A stretch of 36,462 bases of DNA from positions 1-36,462 of IMG/VR virus record IMGVR_UViG_3300042691_039044, one strand, 5' to 3'. Numbering within the stretch: position 1 is the first letter of the stretch; the number at the start of each line of letters is the position of its first letter. The position numbers and the translations under genes are program-made. The notes beneath the pieces are model-generated. The model searched no databases. It saw nothing but the letters and a program-made list of their open reading frames with translations, and had not been told where the DNA came from. This document shows positions 6,084-14,121 of this stretch, in pieces. The DNA is from a virus.

Positions 6084-7979
6084 ATGAGCCAGAAGGGCAA
6101 GAGCAACATCCGCGCGAGCTTCGCGGATGCGCTGGAGGGCCGCGTCTCCGTGACGCGGCGGCCGGACCCGCCGGCGGGCGACGACCGCCCGGTGGCCGAG
6201 GGCGGCTGGGGCTATGCCGCCAACCAGTGGGCCGGCGCGCCGGCCGACCGCATGCCGCCGGGCTGCCCTGTGATCGCGCTGGGCCGCGACGGCGAGCACT
6301 ACGTGTTCATGGACAGCATGGGCCAGCTGAACAAGGTGAAGCGCACGGAATGGTCGAAAAAGACCGTGCTGGACCTGTTCGCGGCCACCCCCAACTTTCC
6401 CATTCACCACTGGGCCCGCCTTTCGCCGCCGAAGAAGGGCGACGCGCAGTGGATCATCAACGGCATGGACGTGGACGACGCGGTGCAGTGCCTGATGCAC
6501 GCCTGCGCCCTCGAGGGGGCCATTTCCATCGCCAACACGGTGCGCGGCCGCGGCGCCTGGACGGTGGGCCCGCTGGCGGCGCTGCCCGGCCAGGGCGAGC
6601 TGGTGTGGCATGGCGGCGACGGGATCTATCGCGTGCGGCGGGGCAAGCTGGAAAGCGCCGGCCCCTCGGCGATCGACGGCGTGGTCTATCCCGGCCGGCC
6701 GCCGGTGCTGGCGCCGTGGAAGGAGCCGGTGCCGGTGAAGGACAGCCCGGCCACCGAGATCTTCGGCTGGCTGAAGACGTGGAACTTCGGCCGCAAGGTG
6801 CTGGACCCGGTGCTGGTGCTGGGATGGATCGGCGCGGCGCTGCTGGGCGGCGCCTTGCCCTGGCGGCCCTATATCTTTCTCGTGGGTGACCGCGGCGTCG
6901 GCAAGACGACGCTGCAGAACCTGGTGCGCGCCGTCCTCGGCGACACGCTGCTGCGCACCGCCGACGCGACCGCACCGGGCATTCGCCAGATGCTGGGCGC
7001 CGACAGCCTGCCCGTGGCGGTGGACGAGCTGGAGGGCGGCGCCGACGACCGGCGCGCCACCGGGATCCTCGACCTGGCGCGCATCGCCGCCTCGGCCGAC
7101 AAGGCGATCCGCGGCTCTTCCGACCATGAGGCGGTGAGCTTCACCATCCAGAGCGCCTTCATCTTCTCGGCCATCAACCCGCCGCGGCTGACCGTGGCCG
7201 ACAAGAGCCGCATGGCCTTCATCACGCTGGAGAAGCTGGCCCGCAGCCGCAGCGGCAAGGAGCCGGTGATCAACGACCAGGCGGTGGGCCGCCGGCTGCT
7301 GCGCGCCCTGATGGACGCATGGGCGGCCGACGGCGACACCGCCGGCTTCGCCCGCACCTTCGAGAACTGGCGGGCGGCGCTGCGCGAGGCCGACATGGAG
7401 GACCGCGCCCAGATGACCTATGGCACGCTGCTGGCCCTCGCCGAGCTGATGCTGGGGCCGGAGGCGCTCGAGGAGCACGGCGTGCCGATCGCCGAGCCGG
7501 CCCGCCTCGGCCAATGGGTGCGCGAGCAGACCGTTTCCGAGCGCGCCGAGCAGCGGGCCAACTGGACGCTCTGCCTCGACCGGCTCTTCGCCCACACGAT
7601 TTCCGCCTGGCGCGACGGCGTGCAGCCGACCGTGGGCGAGGTGGTGGACGCCTACATGCGCGACGAGCCGAACATGGGGAAGGAGGGCGCCCAGGCCCGC
7701 CTGAAGCTCGCCGGCCTTTCGGTGAAGGAGGACGGCGCAGGGGACGGGCGGCGGCCCTATCTCGCCGTGCCGATCTCGGCCGAGCTGGGGCCCGCCCGCG
7801 CCTTCGAGGGGACGCAGTGGCAGGGCGGCGGCTGGGCCACGGCGCTGAAACAGGCGCCGCCGGAGATCGTGATCCGCGACAGACAGAACTGGCAGGTGAT
7901 GAAGATCAACGGCCGGGCTGCGCAGTGCCTGATGGTGGATTTGCTGGCGCTGGAGAGCGCAGGGAAAGAGGAGGAATAG
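6084..7979 (+). CDS. Replicative ATPase/helicase (SF3/D5-like)
   Basis: A 631-residue protein. A Walker A motif is at 268-276 (GDRGVGKTT), and a Walker B-like strand VAVDELE is at 311-317. A later hydrophobic strand ending SAINPP (about 365-375) resembles the sensor-1/motif C region of SF3-type phage helicases, and a basic segment ARSRSGKEP follows. The N-terminal 220 residues would be the accessory or primase-associated domain, and the C-terminal part about 430-630 is helical. It follows the Toprim primase and precedes a GapR-family gene, so it is most likely the replicative helicase. It ends with the stop touching the next start. The exact superfamily is not certain; VirE/DUF927-like ATPases are an alternative. 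Confidence 0.82.
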   Translation: MSQKGKSNIRASFADALEGRVSVTRRPDPPAGDDRPVAEGGWGYAANQWAGAPADRMPPGCPVIALGRDGEHYVFMDSMGQLNKVKRTEWSKKTVLDLFAATPNFPIHHWARLSPPKKGDAQWIINGMDVDDAVQCLMHACALEGAISIANTVRGRGAWTVGPLAALPGQGELVWHGGDGIYRVRRGKLESAGPSAIDGVVYPGRPPVLAPWKEPVPVKDSPATEIFGWLKTWNFGRKVLDPVLVLGWIGAALLGGALPWRPYIFLVGDRGVGKTTLQNLVRAVLGDTLLRTADATAPGIRQMLGADSLPVAVDELEGGADDRRATGILDLARIAASADKAIRGSSDHEAVSFTIQSAFIFSAINPPRLTVADKSRMAFITLEKLARSRSGKEPVINDQAVGRRLLRALMDAWAADGDTAGFARTFENWRAALREADMEDRAQMTYGTLLALAELMLGPEALEEHGVPIAEPARLGQWVREQTVSERAEQRANWTLCLDRLFAHTISAWRDGVQPTVGEVVDAYMRDEPNMGKEGAQARLKLAGLSVKEDGAGDGRRPYLAVPISAELGPARAFEGTQWQGGGWATALKQAPPEIVIRDRQNWQVMKINGRAAQCLMVDLLALESAGKEEE

Positions 7980-8282
7980 ATGGAGGGCGTGCATGTGTTT
8001 CCGGCGACCTTGAAGGTCGCATGCTTCGACTGCGAAGAGCCGCCCGCCGTTACGTGGCTGGGCGACGCTTCTGCACTTCGCGAGGCCGGCTTCAGGCCCT
8101 CCATGTTCTTCGGCGGCCCGCCGGGCTGCGGAAAGACGACGGCGGCGATGGCGTTTGCCAGGGGCCGCGACACGAAGATCTGCAATGCCCGGCTCACGGA
8201 CGGAAGCGAAGGCCACGTGGTCTTCGTGCGCGACCCTGTGGTGGCGCAGCCGGCCGAGATCGCCGCGACGAAGGAGGGCTAG
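7980..8282 (+). CDS. Small protein with an isolated Walker A motif
   Basis: A 100-residue protein with a strong AGAGGAGGA Shine-Dalgarno. Residues 46-54 read GPPGCGKTT, a textbook P-loop preceded by the hydrophobic strand SMFF and followed by helix AAMAFARG. The whole chain is too short for a complete P-loop ATPase, and no Walker B is evident. The N-terminus has CFDC (residues 15-18), a potential metal pair. It may be a truncated ATPase remnant, a regulator of the neighbouring helicase, or a chance match. Codon use supports real coding. It sits between the helicase and the GapR-like gene, stop-to-start with both. Confidence 0.7.
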   Translation: MEGVHVFPATLKVACFDCEEPPAVTWLGDASALREAGFRPSMFFGGPPGCGKTTAAMAFARGRDTKICNARLTDGSEGHVVFVRDPVVAQPAEIAATKEG

Positions 8283-8528
8283 ATGGTCGACACGCAATCG
8301 GTGGCGGCCGACCAGCTGAAATCCATCATCGAGCGCATCGAGCGGCTCAACGAGGAGAAGAATGCCCTCTCCGACGACATCCGCGACGTCTATGGCGAGG
8401 CCAAGGCCAACGGCTTCGACAAGCGCGTGCTGAAGCGGATCGTGGCCCTGCGCCGGCAGGACCGCGACCAGCGGATGGAGGAGGAGGCGATCCTCGAACT
8501 CTACATGCAAGCCCTGGGGATGGCGTGA
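8283..8528 (+). CDS. gapR: GapR/UPF0335 (DUF2312) family DNA-binding protein
   Basis: The 81-residue protein matches this alphaproteobacterial family along its whole length: [18 protein letters not shown], then [16 protein letters not shown] and a final [15 protein letters not shown]. Caulobacter GapR forms a clamp on overtwisted DNA ahead of replication and transcription forks and helps topoisomerases. A phage copy beside the replication genes probably assists the phage fork or competes with the host protein. It has an AAGGAGG site eight bases before ATG, and its end overlaps the next start by one base. The family assignment is secure; the phage role is inferred. Confidence 0.92.
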   Translation: MVDTQSVAADQLKSIIERIERLNEEKNALSDDIRDVYGEAKANGFDKRVLKRIVALRRQDRDQRMEEEAILELYMQALGMA

Positions 8529-8713
8529 TGAGCGGGCCGCCGTTCATTCGGGCCTATCTGACATCCTATTCCGACTGGCTTGCAGCGAGGGCTGACGAGG
8601 TCGAGCGCCGCGGCCGCATGAATGGCCTGTCTGCCCCGCAGGCCCGTCTCGTCGTCATCGAGCTGCGACGCGAGGTCAAGGCCTGTCGCGCAGCCCTGAA
8701 GGCCCTCGGCTGA
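8528..8713 (+). CDS. Small helical protein, last gene of the early operon
   Basis: A 61-residue, probably all-helical basic protein (SYSDWLAARADEVERRGRMNG, then LVVIELRREVKACRAALKAL). It starts on the last base of the GapR-like stop codon, so the two are translationally coupled. No homologue was recognised. Its position at the end of the replication operon suggests an accessory replication or regulatory role, but this is only context. Confidence 0.65.
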   Translation: MSGPPFIRAYLTSYSDWLAARADEVERRGRMNGLSAPQARLVVIELRREVKACRAALKALG

Positions 8714-8811
8714 CAACCTGACGCCCCGCGCCCCGTCATGGGTGCGAAGCGTCTTCCGCGTTCTCCCTGCCCCGGCCCGCTGGGGGTTCAAGCGGACCGC
8801 GCCGGGTTGCT

Positions 8812-8841
8812 CCGGATCGGCCTCGACCACGGCCGATCCGG
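8812..8841 (+). terminator. Strong hairpin after the early operon (possible terminator)
   Basis: CCGGATCGGCC (8812-8822) and its exact complement GGCCGATCCGG (8831-8841) enclose an 8-base loop, about 100 bp after the last early gene. No T-run follows, so it is not a classical intrinsic terminator. It could stop or stabilise the early transcript, or form part of the adjacent repeat-rich region. Confidence 0.45.
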
Positions 8842-8908
8842 CCGGCGCGGGCAGTTAACGCGGGCTGGACCGTGCATCAATGCAAGGGGTGGCGACAGGT
8901 GCCGCGCG

Positions 8909-9147
8909 GCGGTTAGGAGCCTAACCGCCATGTAACCGGGCCGTAACCGGGAAACCGCAGCAACATCAACGGGTTAGGGTGGCGGTTACAGGGTTATGGC
9001 CTTTCGCGCGCGCGTCACGTGCGTGTGTATCGCGTATGCATGCGCATGTGAGGGCGGTGTCTATAACCCTATAACCCTATAACCGGAGAGGTTAAGTCTA
9101 TGAGAATGCAGGGGATTTCCGGTTAGTGGCGGGTTATGCGGCGGTTA
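8909..9147. repeat. Phased GGTTA/TAACC repeat array; candidate replication origin
   Basis: Fourteen copies of the pentamer GGTTA or its complement TAACC begin at 8911, 8922, 8933, 8944, 8972, 8984, 8992, 9064, 9072, 9080, 9090, 9121, 9132 and 9143. Several are exactly 11 bp apart (one helical turn) and three form a tandem 8-bp repeat CTATAACC. The array opens with a palindrome GCGGTTAGG-AG-CCTAACCGC (8909-8928). It occupies the gene-free stretch 8714-9222 between the replication genes and terminase. Phased short repeats next to replication genes suggest an iteron-type origin, or an operator array for the late genes. Confidence 0.65.
9005..9050. other. 46-bp alternating purine-pyrimidine (Z-DNA-prone) tract
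   Basis: Bases alternate pyrimidine and purine from 9005 to 9050, with only two breaks (after 9015 and after 9030). The tract includes CGCGCGCGCG and a GTGTGTAT run, and lies between the two halves of the phased pentamer array. Such tracts adopt Z-form readily under negative supercoiling. A role in origin opening is inferred from position. Confidence 0.6.
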
Positions 9148-9222
9148 CATGGGCCGCCGATCATGCGCCGGGTGCATGGCTCGCGAGGGCCAAGGGATTG
9201 AATATGCGAGGGAAATCGGCCG

Positions 9223-9858
9223 ATGGCCAACCGCCTGCCAGCTGACGACGCCGAGGGGTCCGTTTCCGGGGCCGAACAGGGCGCACACGCGGGGATTTCC
9301 CAGCGGGAGCCGGCCGGCGGCAACGTCCAGGCCGTGGCCGACCAGGCGGCGGCCGACCATCTCGCCTTCGAGGACGGGCTCGACGGTTTCAGCGGGCAGG
9401 CGATCGCGCCGCCGGCCAAGCGCGGGGCAGGGCGCCCGGCCGGATCGCCGAACCGGGCGACGTCCAAGGTGCGGGAATATCTGCTGGCGCGCGGCTATCG
9501 CGACCCTCTGGAGCAGGCGGCGGCGCTGGTGACGGCCGATCCGCGCGAGCTGGCGGCGAAACTCGCGAACAAGGCGCCGCAGCTGGTGACCTTCGGCGAG
9601 GCGCTGGCCGTCCTGGCCGAGCAGGGGAAGGCGAGGGGGCAGCTGCTGCCCTACTTCCACCAGGAGATGCCGAAGCCGAAGGAGCCGGAGCGCGAGGTTG
9701 AGAGACATTTCGTCGTCATCGTCGACAGCCCCGAGAAAGCGCAGCAGGTTCAACGGGTTATCGATGCGCGGGCGAACCCCTCACAAGGCGAGGCCGACGA
9801 CTGGCTCTCTGAACCCGTTGTGATCACTGACGAATTCCGTGTGAGGGACCATGATTGA
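9223..9858 (+). CDS. Probable terminase small subunit
   Basis: A 211-residue protein located before the large terminase. After a disordered N-terminal 60 residues comes GRPAGSPNRATSKVREYL (about 69-86), the basic GRPxGSxN motif typical of small terminases and DUF5681-like packaging proteins. Helical segments suited to DNA recognition and oligomerisation follow (PLEQAAALVTADPRELAAKLA), then an acidic C-terminus. It would recognise the packaging site on phage DNA and regulate the large subunit. GAGGGA lies about eight bases before ATG. The assignment rests on the motif and gene order. Confidence 0.7.
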   Translation: MANRLPADDAEGSVSGAEQGAHAGISQREPAGGNVQAVADQAAADHLAFEDGLDGFSGQAIAPPAKRGAGRPAGSPNRATSKVREYLLARGYRDPLEQAAALVTADPRELAAKLANKAPQLVTFGEALAVLAEQGKARGQLLPYFHQEMPKPKEPEREVERHFVVIVDSPEKAQQVQRVIDARANPSQGEADDWLSEPVVITDEFRVRDHD

Positions 9859-10156
9859 AAATCACGTGCTCCACCTCGGCCGCCTGGCCCCGCGCGTTCC
9901 GCCCGCGCTCGCGGGTGCGCGCATGCCCCCCCGCCCCCTCGCGCGCCCGCCCGCGCCCGCCCGCGCGCGCGACCTCGAAAAACCGGCCCCGGCCCCCCCT
10001 CCCCGGGGGGTGCTCCAGCACACTCACCGCCGATCGAAAGGTCGCCCTCGGCCGGGGCGGGGCGGGCGGTCCATCGGGCTCGGGCAAGGGGCGCGGGGGC
10101 CGGGCGGTCCCGGTGCGCCGATCATCCGGGCGGCGGGCCAGCGGGGGCGGGCATGA
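9851..10156 (+). CDS. Doubtful Pro/Arg-rich small ORF between terminase genes
   Basis: A 101-codon frame overlaps the end of the small terminase gene and ends in ATGA with the large terminase start, so both ends look coupled. The product is extremely Pro-, Arg- and Gly-rich (MPPRPLARPPAPARARDLE). Both its composition and its G/C third positions simply follow the extreme base composition of the stretch (see 9926-10104), so codon signal is uninformative here. It may be a real small gene or merely a non-coding packaging or structural region lacking stops. Confidence 0.3.
   Translation: MIENHVLHLGRLAPRVPPALAGARMPPRPLARPPAPARARDLEKPAPAPPPRGVLQHTHRRSKGRPRPGRGGRSIGLGQGARGPGGPGAPIIRAAGQRGRA
9926..10104. 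other. Strand-switching C-run/G-run region between terminase genes (G-quadruplex-prone; possible packaging site)
   Basis: Positions 9926-9962 carry six C-runs on the plus strand (7, 5, then four of 3), giving quadruplex potential on the minus strand. Positions 10054-10104 carry eight G-runs on the plus strand, with a canonical four-run motif at 10076-10104. The switch falls around CCCCGGGG (10001-10008). Lying beside terminase, it is a candidate cos or pac site, but no cleavage site can be seen. Confidence 0.5.
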
Positions 10157-11820
10157 CCGACATCCTCACCTCGGGCGAAAAGCTGTCCAGCCGCCAGCTC
10201 GAAGATCTGATGAATTCCTATCGCGGCCTCGGCGAGACGCCCTTCCGCATGCCTCAGCAGGCCACCTTCTCGCTCGGAACCTACACGCCGCCGGGCCCGG
10301 TCTGCGGCGCCTATATCCGCTCCGAGGGGCCGATCGACGCCATCATGGGCCCCGGCGGCTCCGGCAAGACGATCGGCAGCGCCTTCAAGGCGGTGCGCTT
10401 CGTGGTGAAGCTGATGCCGATCTGCCTCGACGGCGTGATCCGCGGCAAGGTCACGGTGGTCCGCGACAACTACCGCCAGCTCTACAAGTCCACCCTGCAG
10501 AGCTGGTTCCACTGGTTCCCGACCACGCGCCACCCGGACTTCTCCGGCGGTCAGGACCGCCCCGGCACGCACCGGCTGAAGCTGATGACCTATCGCGAGA
10601 TCCGCGGCGTCATGCGCGAGGTGAAGGTCGACCTGCAGGTGGAGTTCTTCGCCATCGCCGATATCGACTATGAGTTCGCCTTCAAGTCGTATGAAACCAG
10701 CTACGCCTGGCCCACCGAGGCCGACAGCCTGCCGCCGGCGTCCATCCCGTTCTTCTTCTCGCGCACCGGCCGCTATCCCTCGCTGGACCTGCTGCCCGAC
10801 GAGGTGCGCGCCCTGGACGAGCCGCTGCCCCGCGCCCTCGGCTGGGACATGAACCCGCCGCCGCCCAAGCATCCGACCCTTGTGGCGGCCCAGCGCGGCT
10901 CCTTCCGCGAGGACTTCGACCCGGCGAAGGACCGCCGCACCATCAACTTCTTCGTCCAGCCCTCCGGCCTCGCCGAGAACGCCGAGAACCGCGCCGGCAA
11001 GACCCGCCGCGCCTACGAGCTCGAGCTCGAGGTGATGCCGAAGGACGACGCCCGCCGCATGGTGCTCGGCCTGCCGGGCCGCGTGAAGGACGGCCTGCCG
11101 GTCTATGACGAGGACTTCGACCGCGAGAAGCATGTCGCGCCGTCGGCCATCGAGATCCTGCCGAACGTGCCGCTGCATCTCGGCTTCGACCAGGGCGGGC
11201 AGTCGGGCGGCGCCGGCCAGCCGGCCGTCGTCGGCTTCCAGGTCGCGCCGAACGGGCAATATCGCGGCGTTCTGTCCATCGCCACCAAGCCGGGCACCGG
11301 CGCCGAGCGCTTCCTCGACCAGCTGGTGCCGGTCCTGCGCGGCCGCTTCCGAAACGTGCCGCCGGGCGTCTGGACGGGCGACCCCGCGGGCTTCATGGGC
11401 GGCGACAAGGTCTATGGAACGCTGTCATGGTTCGAGATCGTGCAGCGCACCCTCGGCCACCGCATCGATCCGGCGCATACCCAGCAATGGACCGAACGGC
11501 TCGAGGCGCTCGGCACGCTCATGCGGCGCGACATCAGCCGCGACACGCCGCGCCTTCTCCTGTGCCCCATTCATTGCGGCCCGCTGATCGAGGCGCTGGC
11601 CGGCGACTTCAAGTTCGGCAAACGCCACGACGGCACCTATGACCCGCTGCCGGTCAAGAACATGGCGGCCAACGTGGCTGAAGCCGCGCAATATGTCTGC
11701 CTCGGCCTGCAGGGGCTCGCCGGCGTGGCGGGCATGATCACCAACTCCTTCAACCCCTCCAACGTCCATTCCCTCACGCCCCGCGCCGTCGTGCAGACGG
11801 GCGACTGGCCGGTGTTTTGA
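10153..11820 (+). CDS. terL: Terminase large subunit
   Basis: A 555-residue packaging motor. The Walker A motif is GPGGSGKT (66-73), followed by the family segment VTVVRDNYRQLYKSTLQSW (100-118). The adenosine-binding/ATPase region continues through FFAIADIDYEF (165-175) and TEADSLP. The RNase H-like nuclease domain begins at LGFDQGG (D346), with a further acidic GDPAGFMGGDK segment. It translocates DNA into the prohead and cuts the concatemer. The small-terminase-like gene precedes it and the portal follows two genes later, the standard order. The start ATG overlaps the previous frame. Confidence 0.93.
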   Translation: MTDILTSGEKLSSRQLEDLMNSYRGLGETPFRMPQQATFSLGTYTPPGPVCGAYIRSEGPIDAIMGPGGSGKTIGSAFKAVRFVVKLMPICLDGVIRGKVTVVRDNYRQLYKSTLQSWFHWFPTTRHPDFSGGQDRPGTHRLKLMTYREIRGVMREVKVDLQVEFFAIADIDYEFAFKSYETSYAWPTEADSLPPASIPFFFSRTGRYPSLDLLPDEVRALDEPLPRALGWDMNPPPPKHPTLVAAQRGSFREDFDPAKDRRTINFFVQPSGLAENAENRAGKTRRAYELELEVMPKDDARRMVLGLPGRVKDGLPVYDEDFDREKHVAPSAIEILPNVPLHLGFDQGGQSGGAGQPAVVGFQVAPNGQYRGVLSIATKPGTGAERFLDQLVPVLRGRFRNVPPGVWTGDPAGFMGGDKVYGTLSWFEIVQRTLGHRIDPAHTQQWTERLEALGTLMRRDISRDTPRLLLCPIHCGPLIEALAGDFKFGKRHDGTYDPLPVKNMAANVAEAAQYVCLGLQGLAGVAGMITNSFNPSNVHSLTPRAVVQTGDWPVF

Positions 11821-12284
11821 TGCTCACGCTGGTCTCGCCGGTGGACCTGTTCGAGGCCCGCCAGCTCTATGCCGACTGCCTCCGCGAGGGGCTCTTCAAG
11901 CCCGGCCGGCGCGGGCTCATCGCGCGCCAGCTCGCCGGCGGCGCCATGATGGGCTTCGAGAAGGACGGCCGGCTCATCGCCCTCATGGTGGCCACGCCCA
12001 CGGATCTGATCACCGACGGCCTGCCGACGCTGGAGATCTCCGTCTGCGGCCGGCGGGCCGAATGCGCGGCCCTGATGCTGCCGCTCGCACGGCTGGCGCG
12101 CTTAACCCTCGATGCCTGGCTGCATGATGGCACCGTGGCGCTCTGCTGCGTGGTGAAGGCCGGCCACCGGCCGGGCGAGAAACTCGCCCGCCTCGGCCTC
12201 TTCGGCCGCATGCAGAGCGAGAACGGGCTGCAGCTCTGGACGAGGTATCCTGATGGACGCGATCAAGACCCTGATCTTCGGTGA
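11820..12284 (+). CDS. GNAT-like acetyltransferase fold protein (tentative)
   Basis: A 154-residue protein starting on the last base of the terL stop. The order of elements (an N-terminal helix around LYADCLREGL, central strands GGAMMGFEKDGRLIALMVA, and a late segment HRPGEKLARLGLFGR followed by LQLWTR) resembles the acetyl-CoA-binding fold seen in small proteins next to terminase in several podoviruses. The usual Q/RxxGxG/A loop is not clear, so catalytic activity is uncertain. Its end overlaps the next gene by 32 bases. Confidence 0.6.
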   Translation: MLTLVSPVDLFEARQLYADCLREGLFKPGRRGLIARQLAGGAMMGFEKDGRLIALMVATPTDLITDGLPTLEISVCGRRAECAALMLPLARLARLTLDAWLHDGTVALCCVVKAGHRPGEKLARLGLFGRMQSENGLQLWTRYPDGRDQDPDLR

Positions 12285-12483
12285 CGGCGGCGCCTCGAAG
12301 CGCGCGGCCGATGAAGCCCGCCAGCAGGCGGCCGTGGCCGCCACCCGCCAGCAGTCGCTGGCGCAGGAGGAACAGGCCCGCGCCGACACCCAGGCCGGCA
12401 AGACGATCGCCACGCCGCGCGGCCGCCGCCTGCTGCTGGACGGCCCCGCCGGTGGCTCCAACCTGTCCGCCACGGTGGGCTGA
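12253..12483 (+). CDS. Small virion-module protein, IATPRGRRxLL type
   Basis: A 76-residue protein with a long polar helix (about residues 14-48, Ala/Gln/Glu/Arg-rich) and a C-terminal motif TIATPRGRRLLLDGPAGG. Small proteins with a coiled helix followed by a PRGRR segment are often found between terminase and portal in T7-like phages of proteobacteria. The role is unknown; it may be a head or portal accessory. It overlaps the end of the preceding gene and sits three bases before the portal gene. Confidence 0.7.
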   Translation: MDAIKTLIFGDGGASKRAADEARQQAAVAATRQQSLAQEEQARADTQAGKTIATPRGRRLLLDGPAGGSNLSATVG

Positions 12484-12486
12484 CCC

Positions 12487-14121
12487 ATGGCGGAACCCGC
12501 CTTCGACCTGAAGCGCCACGCCGGCCGCATGGCCCATGCCTGGTCGCACAAGGGCATCTGGGACAGCTACACCCGCGAGGCCTATGACTACGCCATCCCC
12601 TTCCGCCGGCCCGTCTCCGGCGCGCAGTCCTCCGGCCGCACCGACGTCGTCTTCGACGTCACCGCCATCGACAGCACCTTCCGCGGCGCCGGCCAGCTGA
12701 AGGAGGACCTGTTTCCCTCGGGGCAGGACTGGTTCAAGCTGAAGGGCGGCCCGCTGGCGAAGAAGCTGGTGAAGGCCTCCAACGACAATGCCGGCCGGCT
12801 CGCCTTCGAGCGCCAGCTCGAAAACCTCACCGACCAGATCCTGCCGCATTTCCAGACCGGCGAATTCGACCTGGCCGCGGCCGAGATGTGCCTCGACATC
12901 TTCGCCGGCACCGGCATCCTGCTGCCCGTCCGCGGCGACGATCTCAACCCCATCCGCTTCGTCTGCCTGCCGGTGGAGGAATGCTGCCTCACGCTGGACG
13001 GCTTCCGCCGCCCCAACGGCCTGTCCTGGGGCCGCATGTGGAAGGTCGCCGACATCAAGGACGCATACCCGTCCTACCAGCTGCCGGAGAAGCTCGAGAA
13101 GGAGCTGGCGGCCAACGCCGAGGCCGAGGTGAAGCTCTTCCAGGAGTTCGTGCGCGAGGGCAAGCGCTGGCGCTGCCTCGCCCGCCTCGAGGACGACAAG
13201 GCCCCGCCGCTGCGCATGTGGTGGCGCAAGGCGCAGCCCTTCGTCGCGGCCCGCTATCACGTGGTGCCCGGCGAGACCTATGGCCGCGGCCCGGTCATGC
13301 TGGCGCTGTCCACCATCAAGGTGGTGAACAAGGTGAAGGAGATGGCGCTGCGCTCGGCCGCCATCAACCTGCTCGGCCTCTGGGGCTACAGGCCCGGCGG
13401 CGCCTTCAATCCCGACGTGCACAAGATGCGCCCCGGCGCCTTCTGGCCGGTCAATTCCACCGGCGGCATGCTGGGGCCGGACGTCGCCCGTCTCGACACG
13501 CCCGGCAAGGGCATGGACGTCGCCAACATCGTCCTCTCCGAAGAGCGCGCCGTCATCCAGCGCATGCTCCACGACGAGGTCACCGACGGCAAGGGCAAGA
13601 CGCCGCGCTCGGCCGAAGAGATCCTGATGATCGCCCAGCGCATCAAGCGGGCCTATGTCGGCGCCTTCGGCCGGCTCATCAACGAGATCATCCCGGTGCT
13701 CATCCCGGCGGTGTGCGAGATCCTGCACGAGCAGGGCCTGCTCACCATGGAGCTGACCTTCGACCAGCTGCTGCTGGCGGTGGAGGTCACCTCGCCGCTG
13801 GCCGCCACGCTGAAGGCCGGCCACCTCGAGCCGCTGATCCAGGGCTTCCAGCTCATCGCCGCCCTCGGCCGCAATCCCGACCGCGAGCTGATGCTGGACG
13901 AGCTGCTGCCGCAGGTGCTGCAGGACACCGGCATCAAGGCCGCCCACATCGCCGACGAGGCCCACAAACAGGCCTTCGACCAGAAGGCCGCCATGGCGCA
14001 GATGGCCGCCGCGGCCGCCGAGATGGCGACGAAAAACCCGGAGCTGCTCATGGGCGGCGAAGGCGGCCAGGCTGACCCGGCCGCCGGCGGCAATGTCGTG
14101 CCGATGCGGGGGGCCGCATGA
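12487..14121 (+). CDS. Portal / head-to-tail connector protein (T7 gp8-like)
   Basis: The 544-residue protein matches podoviral head-to-tail connectors (PF12236 type) in length and features: an N-terminal WDSYTREAYDYAIPFRRP, then VFDVTAIDSTFRGAGQLKEDL and DWFKLKGGPL, a central VVPGETYGRGPVMLAL segment, and a C-terminal region with PRSAEEILM and LIPAVCEILHEQGL. Twelve copies form the ring through which DNA enters and leaves the capsid and on which the tail assembles. The C-terminus is Gln/Met/Ala-rich. It overlaps the next start (ATGA). Confidence 0.92.
   Translation: MAEPAFDLKRHAGRMAHAWSHKGIWDSYTREAYDYAIPFRRPVSGAQSSGRTDVVFDVTAIDSTFRGAGQLKEDLFPSGQDWFKLKGGPLAKKLVKASNDNAGRLAFERQLENLTDQILPHFQTGEFDLAAAEMCLDIFAGTGILLPVRGDDLNPIRFVCLPVEECCLTLDGFRRPNGLSWGRMWKVADIKDAYPSYQLPEKLEKELAANAEAEVKLFQEFVREGKRWRCLARLEDDKAPPLRMWWRKAQPFVAARYHVVPGETYGRGPVMLALSTIKVVNKVKEMALRSAAINLLGLWGYRPGGAFNPDVHKMRPGAFWPVNSTGGMLGPDVARLDTPGKGMDVANIVLSEERAVIQRMLHDEVTDGKGKTPRSAEEILMIAQRIKRAYVGAFGRLINEIIPVLIPAVCEILHEQGLLTMELTFDQLLLAVEVTSPLAATLKAGHLEPLIQGFQLIAALGRNPDRELMLDELLPQVLQDTGIKAAHIADEAHKQAFDQKAAMAQMAAAAAEMATKNPELLMGGEGGQADPAAGGNVVPMRGAA

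Noticed and set aside
3791-8510. Very long minus-strand open frames across the early genes (for example 3791-6109 and 6006-8510)
   Set aside because: They lie opposite genes with recognised motifs and are Arg/His/Gly/Pro-rich. This is the usual antisense shadow of GC-rich coding.
9005-9050. A simple dinucleotide microsatellite
   Set aside because: Only short CG and GT runs repeat; the feature is alternation of purine and pyrimidine with varied bases, so it is listed as a structural tract.
8909-9147. A CRISPR array
   Set aside because: The repeated unit is only 5 bp, occurs in both orientations and has spacings of 8-12 bp; there are no 20-40 bp spacers and no cas genes.
11820-12284. A confirmed acetyltransferase anti-restriction protein
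   Set aside because: The fold resemblance is weak and the acetyl-CoA loop is not clear, so only a tentative GNAT-like label was kept.
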